Shown: in pieces, positions 42,292-51,363 of the stretch
How the letters are laid out: each line of letters begins with the position of its first letter
How positions within the stretch are numbered: the first letter of the stretch is position 1
Assembly: GCF_014203735.1 (NCBI RefSeq)
Contig: NZ_JACHJQ010000011.1
Span: forward strand, 248,001 to 312,000
DNA: 64,000 nucleotides
Source: Actinophytocola algeriensis
GTDB lineage: Bacteria; Actinomycetota; Actinomycetes; Mycobacteriales; Pseudonocardiaceae
Direction of reading: 5' to 3'
The notes under the pieces: model-generated
Told to the model about the DNA's origin: nothing
Databases searched by the model: none
Seen by the model: the letters and a program-made list of their open reading frames with translations, nothing else
Translations under genes and position numbers: made by a program

Positions 42292-44663
42292 GCAGGTCGT
42301 GGGAGGAAGTCCAGAGGCTCCTCGACGATCCGTACGTGGACGCCGACACCAAGGAGCACCTGCTCGCGTCGTACCTGAACCAGGAGGGCTACTCCAGCCC
42401 CTACGGCGACGGGCTCGGCACCCAGGGCGGGGTCTACGACCCGGACCGGCTGCCCGACGACGTGCGGGAGTACTACGACCAGTACAAGCTCCAGCCCGGT
42501 GACTACCAGCAGGGCTCGCTCGACGACGTCTACAACGACGCCAAGGCCGAGTCCGACGAACGCGGCTACAGCGCGGGCCTGAACGACGAGAGCGTCGAGG
42601 ACGGCCGCACCACCATCGAGGACATGCAGCCCCCGACGGAGGGCTCGTCCACGAGCGTCGAGAAGTCGGACGAGATCTTCACCGCCGCGCAGGACGCCCT
42701 GCGGATCTTCCAGGACTTCCTGCCGGTCAACGACAAGGTGCCGTCGGACTCGCTCGGCCGCCAGGGCAAGCTGAAGTTCGAGACCGACATCAAGAAGCGC
42801 TGGGACGAGCAGGTCGGCATCTCGTTCAAGAACTTCCTCGACGACGCGTCGCGGCTGCGCAGCGCGTACGCGACGCTGAGTGACCTGAACACCACCACCG
42901 AGACCGAGCTGAACAACCTCTACCGCGAGTGGACCGGTCAGGCCGCGAACGCGTCCTACCAGCACTATTCCGAGAAGATCGCCCCGAACGTGACGGAGCT
43001 GCTCGGCTACCTGGAGACCGCGCCGGACTTGATCGACACCGCGGTCACGAACATCTTCACCGCCTGCAAGAACAAGGCGAACGACGTCATCGCGCTGTAC
43101 CAGGGCATGAACGGGACCATGGGGTCCGCCACCCCGGACATCGCGGACAAGGTCGTGACGCTCGCCGCGGGCGACTTCGACGACCAGGACCAGGTCCTGG
43201 AGGTCGCCGCGTGGGTCGACTCGGTCACCGGGTCCAACCTCGAGCAGACCATCCGCAACGACAACTGCGGCCTGAACGACGAGAACAAGGACTACGTGAT
43301 CCGCGAGTGCAAGAAGTGGATTCGCGAGTCGTTCAACGAGGACCTGCACGAGACGTTGTGGGTGAGCTTCGACCAGATCTGCACGGACACCCTCGAGTCG
43401 GTGAACCTGCACTACGAGGCGTTGAACGGGGTCCTCAAGGAGTACGAGAACAAGTTCGCGGCGGCCGGGCCGGCTGGGCAGCCGCCTGGCACGCAGCCGC
43501 CAGGAACGACCCCGCCGCCGTCCTCGACCACTCCGCCGCCATCGACGAGCACGCCGACGCCGTCCTCGAGCACCCCGCCGTCGTCGAGCACCCCGCCCGG
43601 GTCGTCGACGCCGCCGTCGGTGAACACGCCGGGGTCGTCGTCGCCGACCACGCCGAGCAGCATCCCGAGCCTGGGCAACCTGCCGACGGACCCGTCCTCG
43701 ACGAACCCGTCCTCGGCGAACCCATCGTCGGCGATGCCGGGCGTGAACACCCCGGGCAGCACCATCACCCCCGGCATCGACCCGGTCACCGGCCTGCCCA
43801 TCACGGGTACCACCCCCGGCTCCTCGACGGGCCTGCCCGGCGCGGGTGGCGCGCCGAAGGAAGCGACCATCAAGGACGGCAACCGCACGATCACCGTGGG
43901 GCAGCCGGACGCGCGCGGCCGCAGCAAGGTGACCGTCGACGACGGCACCGGCGAGCCGCGTGAGTACGACGTGGACTTCACGCCGGACCAGCCGGGCGAG
44001 ACCTACGAGGAGGACGGCGTCATCAAGGCCGGCCCCGACGGCAAGGTCGTGATCCCGGACGGCGACGCGACCATCACCCTGGAGCAGCCGCCGGGCCAGA
44101 GCGGCCAGGTGAAGATGACCGTCGACGACGGCACCCCGGCCACCTACGACTTCGACTTCGAGGCAGGCACCGACGTGCCCGGCTCGTCCGGTGGCGGGCT
44201 GCCCGACGTGGCGACCCCGTCCAGCCTGGGCGGCGGCCCCGACGGTGGCGGCATCGGCGGCGGTGGTGGCGGCGCAGGCGGCGGAGTCGGTGGCGGTGGC
44301 GGAGGTGGCGGCGGCAGCTTCGGCGGCGCCGAGACCCCCGGCACGTCCGCGCCGGGCGGCCCGGGCGCCATGGTGGGCGCACAGGCCCCCGACTCGGGTG
44401 ACCGCGCTGGCGCGGCCGCCGCTGCTGCCGGTGCCGGTGCCGCCGGCGCCGGCGGCGGCGGCCAGCAGGGCGGTGGCGGTGCCCCCATGGGCGGCATGCC
44501 GATGGGTGGCATGGGCGGCGGCGGCCAGGGCGGCGGCGACCAGGCCCGGCAGAGCAAGTGGCGCACGACGGGCTCGATCTTCGACGACCAGGACCCGGCG
44601 TCGAACTTCAGCGGAGTCGTCGGCCGTGACCCAGCGGAGACCCCGAAGGCCCCGAAGCGCTAG
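42288..44663 (+). CDS. Very large WXG protein with DGD repeats, paralog of 36634-39267
   Basis: The 791-residue predicted T7SS substrate shares its first ~385 residues with the 36634 product: SWEEVQRLLDDPYVDADTK, GYSAGLNDESVEDGRT, REWTGQAANASYQHYSEK (Trp215-Thr-Gly217) and RECKKWIRESFNEDLHET. A Ser/Thr/Pro-rich linker follows (replacing the Asn/Pro linker of the paralog), then two DGD repeats at 528-564 and 589-624. A Gly/Ala-rich tail with GMPMGGMGGG and the tag SKWRTTGSIFDDQDP end the chain. The ATG overlaps the stop of the ketosynthase-like gene. It is the last gene of the chain; repeat-rich convergent DNA follows. Confidence 0.72.
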   Translation: MSRSWEEVQRLLDDPYVDADTKEHLLASYLNQEGYSSPYGDGLGTQGGVYDPDRLPDDVREYYDQYKLQPGDYQQGSLDDVYNDAKAESDERGYSAGLNDESVEDGRTTIEDMQPPTEGSSTSVEKSDEIFTAAQDALRIFQDFLPVNDKVPSDSLGRQGKLKFETDIKKRWDEQVGISFKNFLDDASRLRSAYATLSDLNTTTETELNNLYREWTGQAANASYQHYSEKIAPNVTELLGYLETAPDLIDTAVTNIFTACKNKANDVIALYQGMNGTMGSATPDIADKVVTLAAGDFDDQDQVLEVAAWVDSVTGSNLEQTIRNDNCGLNDENKDYVIRECKKWIRESFNEDLHETLWVSFDQICTDTLESVNLHYEALNGVLKEYENKFAAAGPAGQPPGTQPPGTTPPPSSTTPPPSTSTPTPSSSTPPSSSTPPGSSTPPSVNTPGSSSPTTPSSIPSLGNLPTDPSSTNPSSANPSSAMPGVNTPGSTITPGIDPVTGLPITGTTPGSSTGLPGAGGAPKEATIKDGNRTITVGQPDARGRSKVTVDDGTGEPREYDVDFTPDQPGETYEEDGVIKAGPDGKVVIPDGDATITLEQPPGQSGQVKMTVDDGTPATYDFDFEAGTDVPGSSGGGLPDVATPSSLGGGPDGGGIGGGGGGAGGGVGGGGGGGGGSFGGAETPGTSAPGGPGAMVGAQAPDSGDRAGAAAAAAGAGAAGAGGGGQQGGGGAPMGGMPMGGMGGGGQGGGDQARQSKWRTTGSIFDDQDPASNFSGVVGRDPAETPKAPKR

Positions 44664-44671
44664 TTCGATGC

Positions 44672-44719
44672 CCTGAAAGGCGCTTCAGGACACTGAACGC
44701 CCCGAAAGCGCCTTTCAGG
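44672..44719. terminator. TGAAAGGCGC hairpin between convergent genes
   Basis: CCTGAAAGGCGC (44672-44683) pairs with GCGCCTTTCAGG (44708-44719), a 12-bp stem starting 8 bp after the large WXG gene. It shares its core with the hairpin at 9162-9214 and again lies between converging genes, so a bidirectional terminator is likely. Confidence 0.6.
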
Positions 44720-44941
44720 ACACCACCAGAACCGCAAAGGCGCAAAGGCGCGCGCGGAGGGGCGCAAGCTCCAGACCGACCTTTGCCAGAGAACCGAAGA
44801 TGCCAACCGGGTAGCCATCCCGGAGATCTGCCCCTCCGGCGAGGAGGCCCGGGGCGATGTCCCGAAAGACGCTTTCGCGGCATCGCCGATGTCCGTGAGG
44901 CGCCTTCACGCGTGGAACCGGGGGCCGGAGGCCGCCCGGGG
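44720..44941. repeat. Repeat-rich gap between convergent genes
   Basis: No gene is supported here. GGCGATG...CATCGCC (44853-44887), with an inner GAAAG/CTTTC pair, forms a second hairpin. CGTGAGGCGCCTTCACG (44894-44910) is a near-palindrome. GGGGGCCGGAGGCC (44920-44933) is found again at 56256-56269 and inverted at 56100-56113. Confidence 0.6.
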
Positions 44942-45748
44942 TCAGGCCACCAGTTCCGAGGTGTCCTCGATCGGCGCGCCCTTGACGTCCGCCTCGAGCA
45001 GTGGCCGGAACCGGTCCTCGCCGGCCAGGTGGACCAGGAAGAACGCGGTCAGCAGCGCCCGCGACAACCGCAGTGCGCCGTGGCTCGACGAGCCCGGCAC
45101 CAGCAGCCCGGTCCAGTGCTTGCCCTCGGCGAACCCCATGTGGTCCACCTTCGGCAGCAGCCGCAGCTGCGCCTGCCCACCCCAGTTGGCCGCGATCAGC
45201 CGTGCGTGCCCCACCGGCGGCGCCACCAGGTCGGCGGCACCCGCGAGGTGCAGCGACGGCATCGAGCAGCGGGCGGCGGCGTCCGTGGCGAACGGCTTGA
45301 CCTGCGATGCCGCCATGGTCGCGACCGCACGCACCCGCGTGTCGTCGGCCGCGGCCAGCACCGCGGCGCCCGCGCCGGTCGAGTGCCCCGCGAGCGCGAG
45401 TTTCGACTGGTCGACGCTGATGTCACCCTCGCCGAGCCGCACGCCGACGCACACGTCCAGCGCGGTACGCAGGTCGGCGGCGAACAGGCGCGCGGACCCC
45501 AGCGGGCCGCGCTGCGTGCCGGGCGCCGCGACGACGAAACCCCATGACGCGAGGTGCCGGAACAGTCCCAGGTACCGGGCGGGCGGCTGCAGCCACCCGT
45601 GCCCGAACGCGACCGCGGGCAGCCCGAGTCCGGACCGGGGCGTGAGCACCAGCCCGGGCAGCCCGACCAACGCGAGGTCCCCGCGCAGCACCTGGTGCGG
45701 GCCGCGGTGGGTCAGTTCCTCCAGCAGGTGCTTGGGCTTGGCCGCCAT
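44942..45748 (-). CDS. Alpha/beta hydrolase (cutinase/dienelactone-hydrolase-like)
   Basis: The ~268-residue soluble hydrolase has the nucleophile elbow ALAGHSTGAGAAVLAA, an early oxyanion region PAVAFGHGWLQPPARY, a late acid-loop candidate LAGAADLVAPP and a possible catalytic His in PKVDHMGFAEGKH. The pattern resembles chlorophyllase/PET-hydrolase-like enzymes, but there is no signal peptide, so it is cytoplasmic and its ester substrate is unknown. The ATG at 45748 is preferred; an in-frame ATG at 45769 adds seven residues. It is divergent from glmS, with only about 65 bp between. Confidence 0.8.
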   Translation of the reverse strand: MAAKPKHLLEELTHRGPHQVLRGDLALVGLPGLVLTPRSGLGLPAVAFGHGWLQPPARYLGLFRHLASWGFVVAAPGTQRGPLGSARLFAADLRTALDVCVGVRLGEGDISVDQSKLALAGHSTGAGAAVLAAADDTRVRAVATMAASQVKPFATDAAARCSMPSLHLAGAADLVAPPVGHARLIAANWGGQAQLRLLPKVDHMGFAEGKHWTGLLVPGSSSHGALRLSRALLTAFFLVHLAGEDRFRPLLEADVKGAPIEDTSELVA

Positions 45749-45813
45749 GGCGCAGACCATAGCGTCCACGGGACCCGGCGGGCTTGTCGGCGCGGCGAGA
45801 TAGCCTCTTCGGC

Positions 45814-47676
45814 ATGTGCGGAATCGTGGGATACGTGGGTCACCGGCAGGCCCTCGACGTCGTGGTCGACGGGCTTCGACGCCTGGAGTACCGCGGGTAC
45901 GACTCGGCAGGCGTCGCCGTGGTGACCGGTCCGGGCACCCTCGCGGTGGAGCGGAAGGCCGGCCGGCTCGCCAACCTCGAGAACCGCCTCGACGAGGTCG
46001 GCAGGGGTGAGTTCGCGGGCACCGCGGGCATGGGCCACACGCGCTGGGCGACGCACGGGCCGCCCGTGGACCGCAACGCCCACCCGCACCGGGACGCGAC
46101 CGGGCGGGTCGCCGTCGTGCACAACGGCATCATCGAGAACTTCGCCGCGCTGCGCGCCGAGCTGGAGGCCGACGGCGTCGAGCTGACCAGCGACACCGAC
46201 ACCGAGACCGTCGCCCACCTCGTCGGCCGCGCCTACGCCGAGGGGCCGACCAAGGGCGACCTGCCCGCCAGCCTGCGTGCCGTCTGCCACCGCCTGTCCG
46301 GCGCGTTCACGCTGGTCGTCACGCACGTCGACGAGCCGGACATGATCGTCGCGGCGCGCCGGTCGTCGCCGCTGGTGGTCGGGGTCGGCGAGGGTGAGAC
46401 GTTCGTCGCGTCCGACGTGGCCGCGTTCATCGAGTACACCCGCGACGCGGTCGAGCTGGGCCAGGACCAGGTCATCACGATCGACCGCGACGGCTACCTC
46501 GTGACCGACTTCGACGGCGAGGAGGCGCAGACCCGCCCGTTCCACGTCGACTGGGACCTGTCGGCCGCCGAGAAGGGCGGCCACGAGTACTTCATGCTCA
46601 AGGAGATCGAGGAGCAGCCGACGGCGCTGGCCGACACGCTGCGCGGGCACTTCGTCGACGGCCGCATCGTCCTCGACGAGCAGCGCATGACCGACCAGGA
46701 CCTCCGCGACGTCGACAAGGTCTTCGTGGTCGCCTGCGGCAGTGCCTACCACTCCGGCCTGGTCGCGAAGTACGCCATCGAGCACTGGACCCGCCTGCCG
46801 GTGGAGGTGGAGCTGGCGTCCGAGTTCCGCTACCGCGACCCCGTGCTGGACCGCGCGACGCTGGTCGTCGCGGTGTCGCAGTCCGGTGAGACCGCCGACA
46901 CCCTCGAGGCCGTGCGGCACGCGCGCGACCAGAAGGCCCGCGTGCTGGCCGTCTGCAACACCAACGGCGCCCAGATCCCGCGGGAGTCCGACGCCGTGCT
47001 GTACACGCACGCGGGCCCGGAGATCGGGGTCGCGTCTACCAAGGCGTTCCTCGCGCAGATCGCCGCGAACCTGATGGTCGGCCTCGCGCTCGCGCAGGCC
47101 CGCGGCACCAAGTACTCCGACGAGGTGGCCCGCGAGTTCGCCGAGCTGGCCGCGATGCCGGCGGCCGTCGCGAAGGTGCTGGGCACGGTCGAGCGGGTCC
47201 GTGAGCTCGGCCGGTCGCTGGCCGACTCGAAGGCGGTGCTGTTCCTCGGCCGCCACGTCGGCTACCCGGTGGCCCTCGAGGGTGCGCTGAAGCTCAAGGA
47301 GCTGGCGTACATGCACGCCGAGGGCTTCGCGGCGGGCGAGCTGAAGCACGGGCCGATCGCGCTGATCGAGGAGGGCCTGCCGGTGGTCATCGTGATGCCG
47401 TCGCCCAAGGGCCGGGCCGTGCTGCACGCGAAGATGGTGTCGAACATCTCCGAGATCCAGGCCCGCGGCGCCCGCACGATCGTGCTGGCCGAGGAGGGCG
47501 ACGAGACGGTCCGGCCGTTCGCGGACGAGCTGATCGAGATCCCGGCGGTGCCGACGCTGCTGCAGCCGCTCGTGGCGACGGTGCCGCTGCAGGTGCTGTC
47601 GGCGGAGATCGCGCGCGCCCGCGGCTACGACGTGGACAAGCCGCGTAACCTCGCCAAGTCCGTCACGGTGGAGTAG
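45814..47676 (+). CDS. glmS: Glucosamine-fructose-6-phosphate aminotransferase GlmS
   Basis: The 620-residue enzyme makes glucosamine-6-phosphate from fructose-6-phosphate and glutamine. The N-terminal Ntn glutaminase domain starts MCGIVGYVGHR with Cys2 as nucleophile after Met removal; RRLEYRGYDSAGV, GMGHTRWATHG and HNGIIEN are present. Two SIS domains follow (VACGSAYHSG, SQSGETADTLEA; LGRHVGYPVALEGALKLKEL) and the end DKPRNLAKSVTVE is canonical. The ATG at 45814 is fixed by Cys2; an in-frame upstream start would block it. No glmS ribozyme is seen in the short leader. nnrDE follows by 4 bp. Confidence 0.97.
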   Translation: MCGIVGYVGHRQALDVVVDGLRRLEYRGYDSAGVAVVTGPGTLAVERKAGRLANLENRLDEVGRGEFAGTAGMGHTRWATHGPPVDRNAHPHRDATGRVAVVHNGIIENFAALRAELEADGVELTSDTDTETVAHLVGRAYAEGPTKGDLPASLRAVCHRLSGAFTLVVTHVDEPDMIVAARRSSPLVVGVGEGETFVASDVAAFIEYTRDAVELGQDQVITIDRDGYLVTDFDGEEAQTRPFHVDWDLSAAEKGGHEYFMLKEIEEQPTALADTLRGHFVDGRIVLDEQRMTDQDLRDVDKVFVVACGSAYHSGLVAKYAIEHWTRLPVEVELASEFRYRDPVLDRATLVVAVSQSGETADTLEAVRHARDQKARVLAVCNTNGAQIPRESDAVLYTHAGPEIGVASTKAFLAQIAANLMVGLALAQARGTKYSDEVAREFAELAAMPAAVAKVLGTVERVRELGRSLADSKAVLFLGRHVGYPVALEGALKLKELAYMHAEGFAAGELKHGPIALIEEGLPVVIVMPSPKGRAVLHAKMVSNISEIQARGARTIVLAEEGDETVRPFADELIEIPAVPTLLQPLVATVPLQVLSAEIARARGYDVDKPRNLAKSVTVE

Positions 47677-47680
47677 ACCG

Positions 47681-49135
47681 TTGCTCGGGGTGTGGACGAC
47701 CGAGCAGGTCAGGGCCGCGGAGGACCGGCTGCTGGCGCGTACCCCCGATGGCGCGCTGATGCGGAAGGCCGCGTTCGGCGTCGCGACCGTGGCCGCGGCG
47801 ATGCTGCGGGACCTGACGGGCGGCACGGCGGGCCGCCGGGTGACGCTGCTGGTCGGCGCGGGCAACAACGGCGGTGACGCGCTGTGGGCCGGTGCGACCC
47901 TGGCGCGGCGTGCGGTGGCGGTGACGGCGGTGCTGCTGTCCCCGGACCGCGCGCACGTCGAAGGCCTGGCGGCGTTCCGCAAGGCGGGCGGCCGGGTCGC
48001 GGCCGACCTGGGCGACCCGGACCTGGTGATCGACGGCATCGTCGGTCTGTCCGCCCGCGGCCCGCTGCGCCCGGCGGCGGCCGCGCTCGTCGAACGCGTC
48101 GAGGTGCCGATCCTCGCGGTGGACCTGCCGAGCGGCGTCGACCCGGACACGGGCGCGGTCGACGGCCCCGCCGTGCGGGCGGACGTGACGGTGACGTTCG
48201 GCGCCCGCAAGCCGGTGCACGTGCTCAACACGGCGCACTGCGGCGAGGTCCGGTTGGTCGACCTCGGGCTGGCGCCGGAACTGCCGGACCCCGACCTGAT
48301 CACCCTCGAAGCCGACGATGTCGGCTTCGCGTGGCGCGTCCCCGGCCCGTCGGACGACAAGTACACACAGGGCGTCACGGGCATAGCGGCCGGCTCGTCG
48401 ACCTACCCTGGCGCGGCGGTCCTGTCCACGGGCGCCGCGGTTTTGGCGACCTCGGGCATGGTCCGGTACGCGGGCTGGGCGGCCGACCACGTGCGTGACC
48501 GCTGGCCGGAGGTGGTCGCGACCGGCACGGTGGAGGACGCGGGCCGGGTGCAGGCGTGGGTGGTCGGCCCCGGCCTCGGCACGGGCCAGACCGGCAGGGA
48601 CGTCCTGACCGCGGTGTTCTCCGACGGCGTCCCGACCTGCGTCGACGCGGACGGCATCACCCTGCTGGCGGCCACCCCGGCACTGTGGGACGCCCGCGAC
48701 CCGGACGCGCCGGTGGTGCTGACCCCGCACGCCGGGGAGTTCGCCCGCATCGCGGAACCACTCGGCATCACCCTGGGCGCCGACCGCGTGGCAGCGGCCC
48801 GCGCACTGGCGAAACGCCTGGACGCGGTGGTGCTGCTGAAGGGCAACGCGACCGTGGTCGCCGCCCCGGACGGCCGCACCCTGGTGAACGCGGCCACGTC
48901 GTCCTGGCTGGCCACCGCGGGTTCCGGCGACGTGCTGACGGGCCTGATCGGCGCGCTTCTGGCAAGCGGCCTCGACCCGTGGCTGGCCGCGGGCTGCGCG
49001 GCCTGGCTCCACGTCCGGTCCGCCGAACTGGCGGCGCACGACGCCCCGGTCCCGGCCTCACTGATCCAGCAAGCGATCCCGGCCGCGATCCGCGCGGCGC
49101 GGAACCTGGTGGCCGACGGCCCTGTGAAACCATGA
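47681..49135 (+). CDS. nnr: Bifunctional NAD(P)H-hydrate epimerase / ADP-dependent dehydratase
   Basis: The 484-residue enzyme repairs hydrated NAD(P)H. The N-terminal epimerase (YjeF_N) part has LVGAGNNGGDALWAG, DGIVGLSARGPLRP, VDLPSGVDPDTG and TFGARKPVH. The C-terminal dehydratase part has AAGSSTYPGAAVLSTGAA, LTPHAGEFARI, VLLKGNATVVAAPDG and TAGSGDVLTGLIGALLASG. The start is TTG 47681 (GTG 47690 is possible), 4 bp after glmS, so co-transcribed. The glmS, nnrDE, alr order mirrors the mycobacterial chromosome. Confidence 0.95.
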   Translation: MLGVWTTEQVRAAEDRLLARTPDGALMRKAAFGVATVAAAMLRDLTGGTAGRRVTLLVGAGNNGGDALWAGATLARRAVAVTAVLLSPDRAHVEGLAAFRKAGGRVAADLGDPDLVIDGIVGLSARGPLRPAAAALVERVEVPILAVDLPSGVDPDTGAVDGPAVRADVTVTFGARKPVHVLNTAHCGEVRLVDLGLAPELPDPDLITLEADDVGFAWRVPGPSDDKYTQGVTGIAAGSSTYPGAAVLSTGAAVLATSGMVRYAGWAADHVRDRWPEVVATGTVEDAGRVQAWVVGPGLGTGQTGRDVLTAVFSDGVPTCVDADGITLLAATPALWDARDPDAPVVLTPHAGEFARIAEPLGITLGADRVAAARALAKRLDAVVLLKGNATVVAAPDGRTLVNAATSSWLATAGSGDVLTGLIGALLASGLDPWLAAGCAAWLHVRSAELAAHDAPVPASLIQQAIPAAIRAARNLVADGPVKP

Positions 49136-49144
49136 GCGGCGACC

Positions 49145-50275
49145 ATGAACACTGAAATGCCTGATCAGCCGCTGCCCCGCGCCGAGGTGGTCGTCGACCT
49201 CGGCGCCATCCGGCACAACGTCGCGCTCCTGGCCGCCCGTGCGCCCGGTGCGGCGACGATGGCCGTGGTCAAGGCCGACGGCTACGGCCACGGCGCGCTG
49301 CCCGTCGCCCGCGCCGCGCTCGACGCGGGTGCCACCTGGCTCGGTTCCTGCTCGCTCGCCGAGGCGCTGGACCTGCGCGACGGCGGCATCACCACGCGCA
49401 TTCTCAGCTGGCTCGACGTCCCCGAGACCGACCTCGCGCCCGGCGTCGCCGCCGACATCGACCTGTCCGCGTCGAGCACCAGGGAACTCGCCGCGATCGT
49501 CGACGGTGCGCGGCGCGCGGGCAGGCCCGCCCGTGTGCACCTCAAGATCGACACCGGCCTGTCCCGCAACGGCTGCCAGCCCCGCGACTGGCCCGATCTC
49601 GTCGACGACGCGGCGAAAGCGCAGTCGGACGGGCACGTCGAGGTCGTCGCCGTCTGGTCGCACCTCGCGTGCGCCGACGAACCCGGCCACCCCGCGAACG
49701 ACCGGCAGGCCGCCCGGTTCGCGGACGCCTACGAGATCGCGACACAGGCGGGCCTGCGTCCCTTGCGCCACCTCGCGAACTCGGCCGCCACCCTCGACCG
49801 GCCGGACCTGCACTTCGACATGGTCCGCGTCGGCATCGCCATGTACGGGCTGAATCCCCTGCCGTACGAGGAGAACCTGCTGCCCGCCATGACGTTCCGG
49901 TCGTCGGTCGCGCTCACCAAACGCATCGACGCCGGTGAGTCCGTGTCCTACGGGCAGACGTGGACGACCGGCCGCGACACCACGCTCGCGCTCGTGCCCG
50001 TCGGGTACGCCGACGGCGTGTCCCGCGCGCTGTCCGGCCGGATGGACGTGTGGCTCGCGGGCAGGCGGCGCCCGATCGTCGGCCGCGTCTGCATGGACCA
50101 GATCGTCGTCGACTGCGGAGACGACGTGGTCGCACCGGGCGAGGAGGTCGTCCTGTTCGGCGCGGGCTCCCACGGCGAACCGACCGCCACCGAGTGGGCG
50201 GACACCCTCGGCACCATCGACTACGAGATCGTCACCGGCATGTACCGGCCCCGCGTCGCGCGGAGCTACCGGTGA
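49145..50275 (+). CDS. alr: Alanine racemase
   Basis: The 376-residue PLP enzyme makes D-alanine for peptidoglycan. The PLP lysine is Lys43 in AVVKADGYGHGA, the barrel motif KIDTGLSRNGC and HLANSAATL are present, and the second catalytic Tyr is in SVSYGQTW. The C-terminal beta-domain has VPVGYADGVSR and GRVCMDQIVVD. The ATG is 9 bp after nnrDE. The next gene overlaps its stop (GTGA). Confidence 0.96.
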   Translation: MNTEMPDQPLPRAEVVVDLGAIRHNVALLAARAPGAATMAVVKADGYGHGALPVARAALDAGATWLGSCSLAEALDLRDGGITTRILSWLDVPETDLAPGVAADIDLSASSTRELAAIVDGARRAGRPARVHLKIDTGLSRNGCQPRDWPDLVDDAAKAQSDGHVEVVAVWSHLACADEPGHPANDRQAARFADAYEIATQAGLRPLRHLANSAATLDRPDLHFDMVRVGIAMYGLNPLPYEENLLPAMTFRSSVALTKRIDAGESVSYGQTWTTGRDTTLALVPVGYADGVSRALSGRMDVWLAGRRRPIVGRVCMDQIVVDCGDDVVAPGEEVVLFGAGSHGEPTATEWADTLGTIDYEIVTGMYRPRVARSYR

Positions 50276-51363
50276 CGAAGTCGGACCACGTGTCCCGCAA
50301 AGTGTTCACCCTCATCGGCGGCGCCGTCGGGATGGCCGCCGCGGGCACCGCGATCGCCGTGAGCCTCGCGCGCCGCAGACACGACCAGCCGCCGAGTCCG
50401 GAGAAGGTCGGCGGCCTGCGGCCCGACCGCGAGTACACGGTGATCACCGAGGACGGCATCTCCCTGTCCGTCGAGGAGGTCGACCCGGCCGACGGCGGCA
50501 AGCCCGCGCTGACCGTGGTGTTCGTGCACGGCTTCGCGCTCGACCGCCGCTCGTGGCACTTCCAGCGCAAGGCCCTCGCCCGCCTCACCGAGCCGCGGGT
50601 CCGGCAGGTCCTGTACGACCAGCGCAGCCACGGCCGCTCCGGCCGCGCCAACGAGGCGTCCAGCACGATCGACCGGCTCGGCAGCGACCTCGGCGAGGTC
50701 CTCGACAAGCTCGACGGCCCGATGGTGCTCGTCGGCCACTCCATGGGCGGCATGACGATCATGGCGCTCGCCGAGCAGCGGCCGGAGCTGTTCGAGGAGC
50801 AGGTGTACGGGGTCGCGTTCATCGGCACGTCCGCGGGCGAGGTCGGCAAACGCGGGCTGCCGCGGCCGTTGCTGTCCCGCTACAACCCGCTGACCCGCAA
50901 CCTCGGCAGGCTCGCCGACTGGCAGCCCGGCATGGTCGAGTTCGTCCGTGCCGCGGGCGGGCAGCTCACGCGCAGGGCCGTGCGGTCGCTCGCGTTCGGT
51001 GACAAGGACGTCGACCCGGAGCTGGTGGACCTCACGATGGAGCTGATCGACGCCAACCCCGTCCGGGTGCTCGCCGACTTCATCGACACCCTCGGCACCC
51101 ACAACCGCTACGCCGCGCTCGCCGGTCTCAAGCACACGCACGTGCTGGTGCTGTCCGGCGACGCGGACCGGATGACGCAGTTCTCGCACGCGGAGCGGAT
51201 CGCGTTCGAGCTGCCGGACGCCGAGCTGGTGCGGGTGCGCGGGGCGGGGCACATGGTGATGCTCGAGCAGGCGCAGGCCGTCACCGACCACCTGGCGCTG
51301 CTGCTGCAGCAGTGCGCGTTCGGACAGGACGGCGGCAGGCGGAAGTGGTGGCGGCGCGGATGA
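50272..51363 (+). CDS. Membrane-anchored alpha/beta hydrolase
   Basis: The 363-residue protein has an N-terminal transmembrane/signal-anchor segment (about 11-33, VFTLIGGAVGMAAAGTAIAV) and an alpha/beta-hydrolase domain: VFVHGFALDRRSWHF (oxyanion region), YDQRSHGRSG, nucleophile Ser157 in LVGHSMGGMT, acid loop LSGDADRMT and the His in RGAGHMVMLEQ. The fold matches epoxide-hydrolase or lipase-type enzymes, but the substrate is unknown. GTG 50272 overlaps the alr stop and its own stop overlaps the tsaE start, so it is built into the operon between cell-wall and t6A genes. Confidence 0.88.
   Translation: MTKSDHVSRKVFTLIGGAVGMAAAGTAIAVSLARRRHDQPPSPEKVGGLRPDREYTVITEDGISLSVEEVDPADGGKPALTVVFVHGFALDRRSWHFQRKALARLTEPRVRQVLYDQRSHGRSGRANEASSTIDRLGSDLGEVLDKLDGPMVLVGHSMGGMTIMALAEQRPELFEEQVYGVAFIGTSAGEVGKRGLPRPLLSRYNPLTRNLGRLADWQPGMVEFVRAAGGQLTRRAVRSLAFGDKDVDPELVDLTMELIDANPVRVLADFIDTLGTHNRYAALAGLKHTHVLVLSGDADRMTQFSHAERIAFELPDAELVRVRGAGHMVMLEQAQAVTDHLALLLQQCAFGQDGGRRKWWRRG

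Noticed and set aside
45749-45813. glmS ribozyme
   Set aside because: The gap is only about 65 bp and divergent; the ribozyme is larger and known mainly from Firmicutes.
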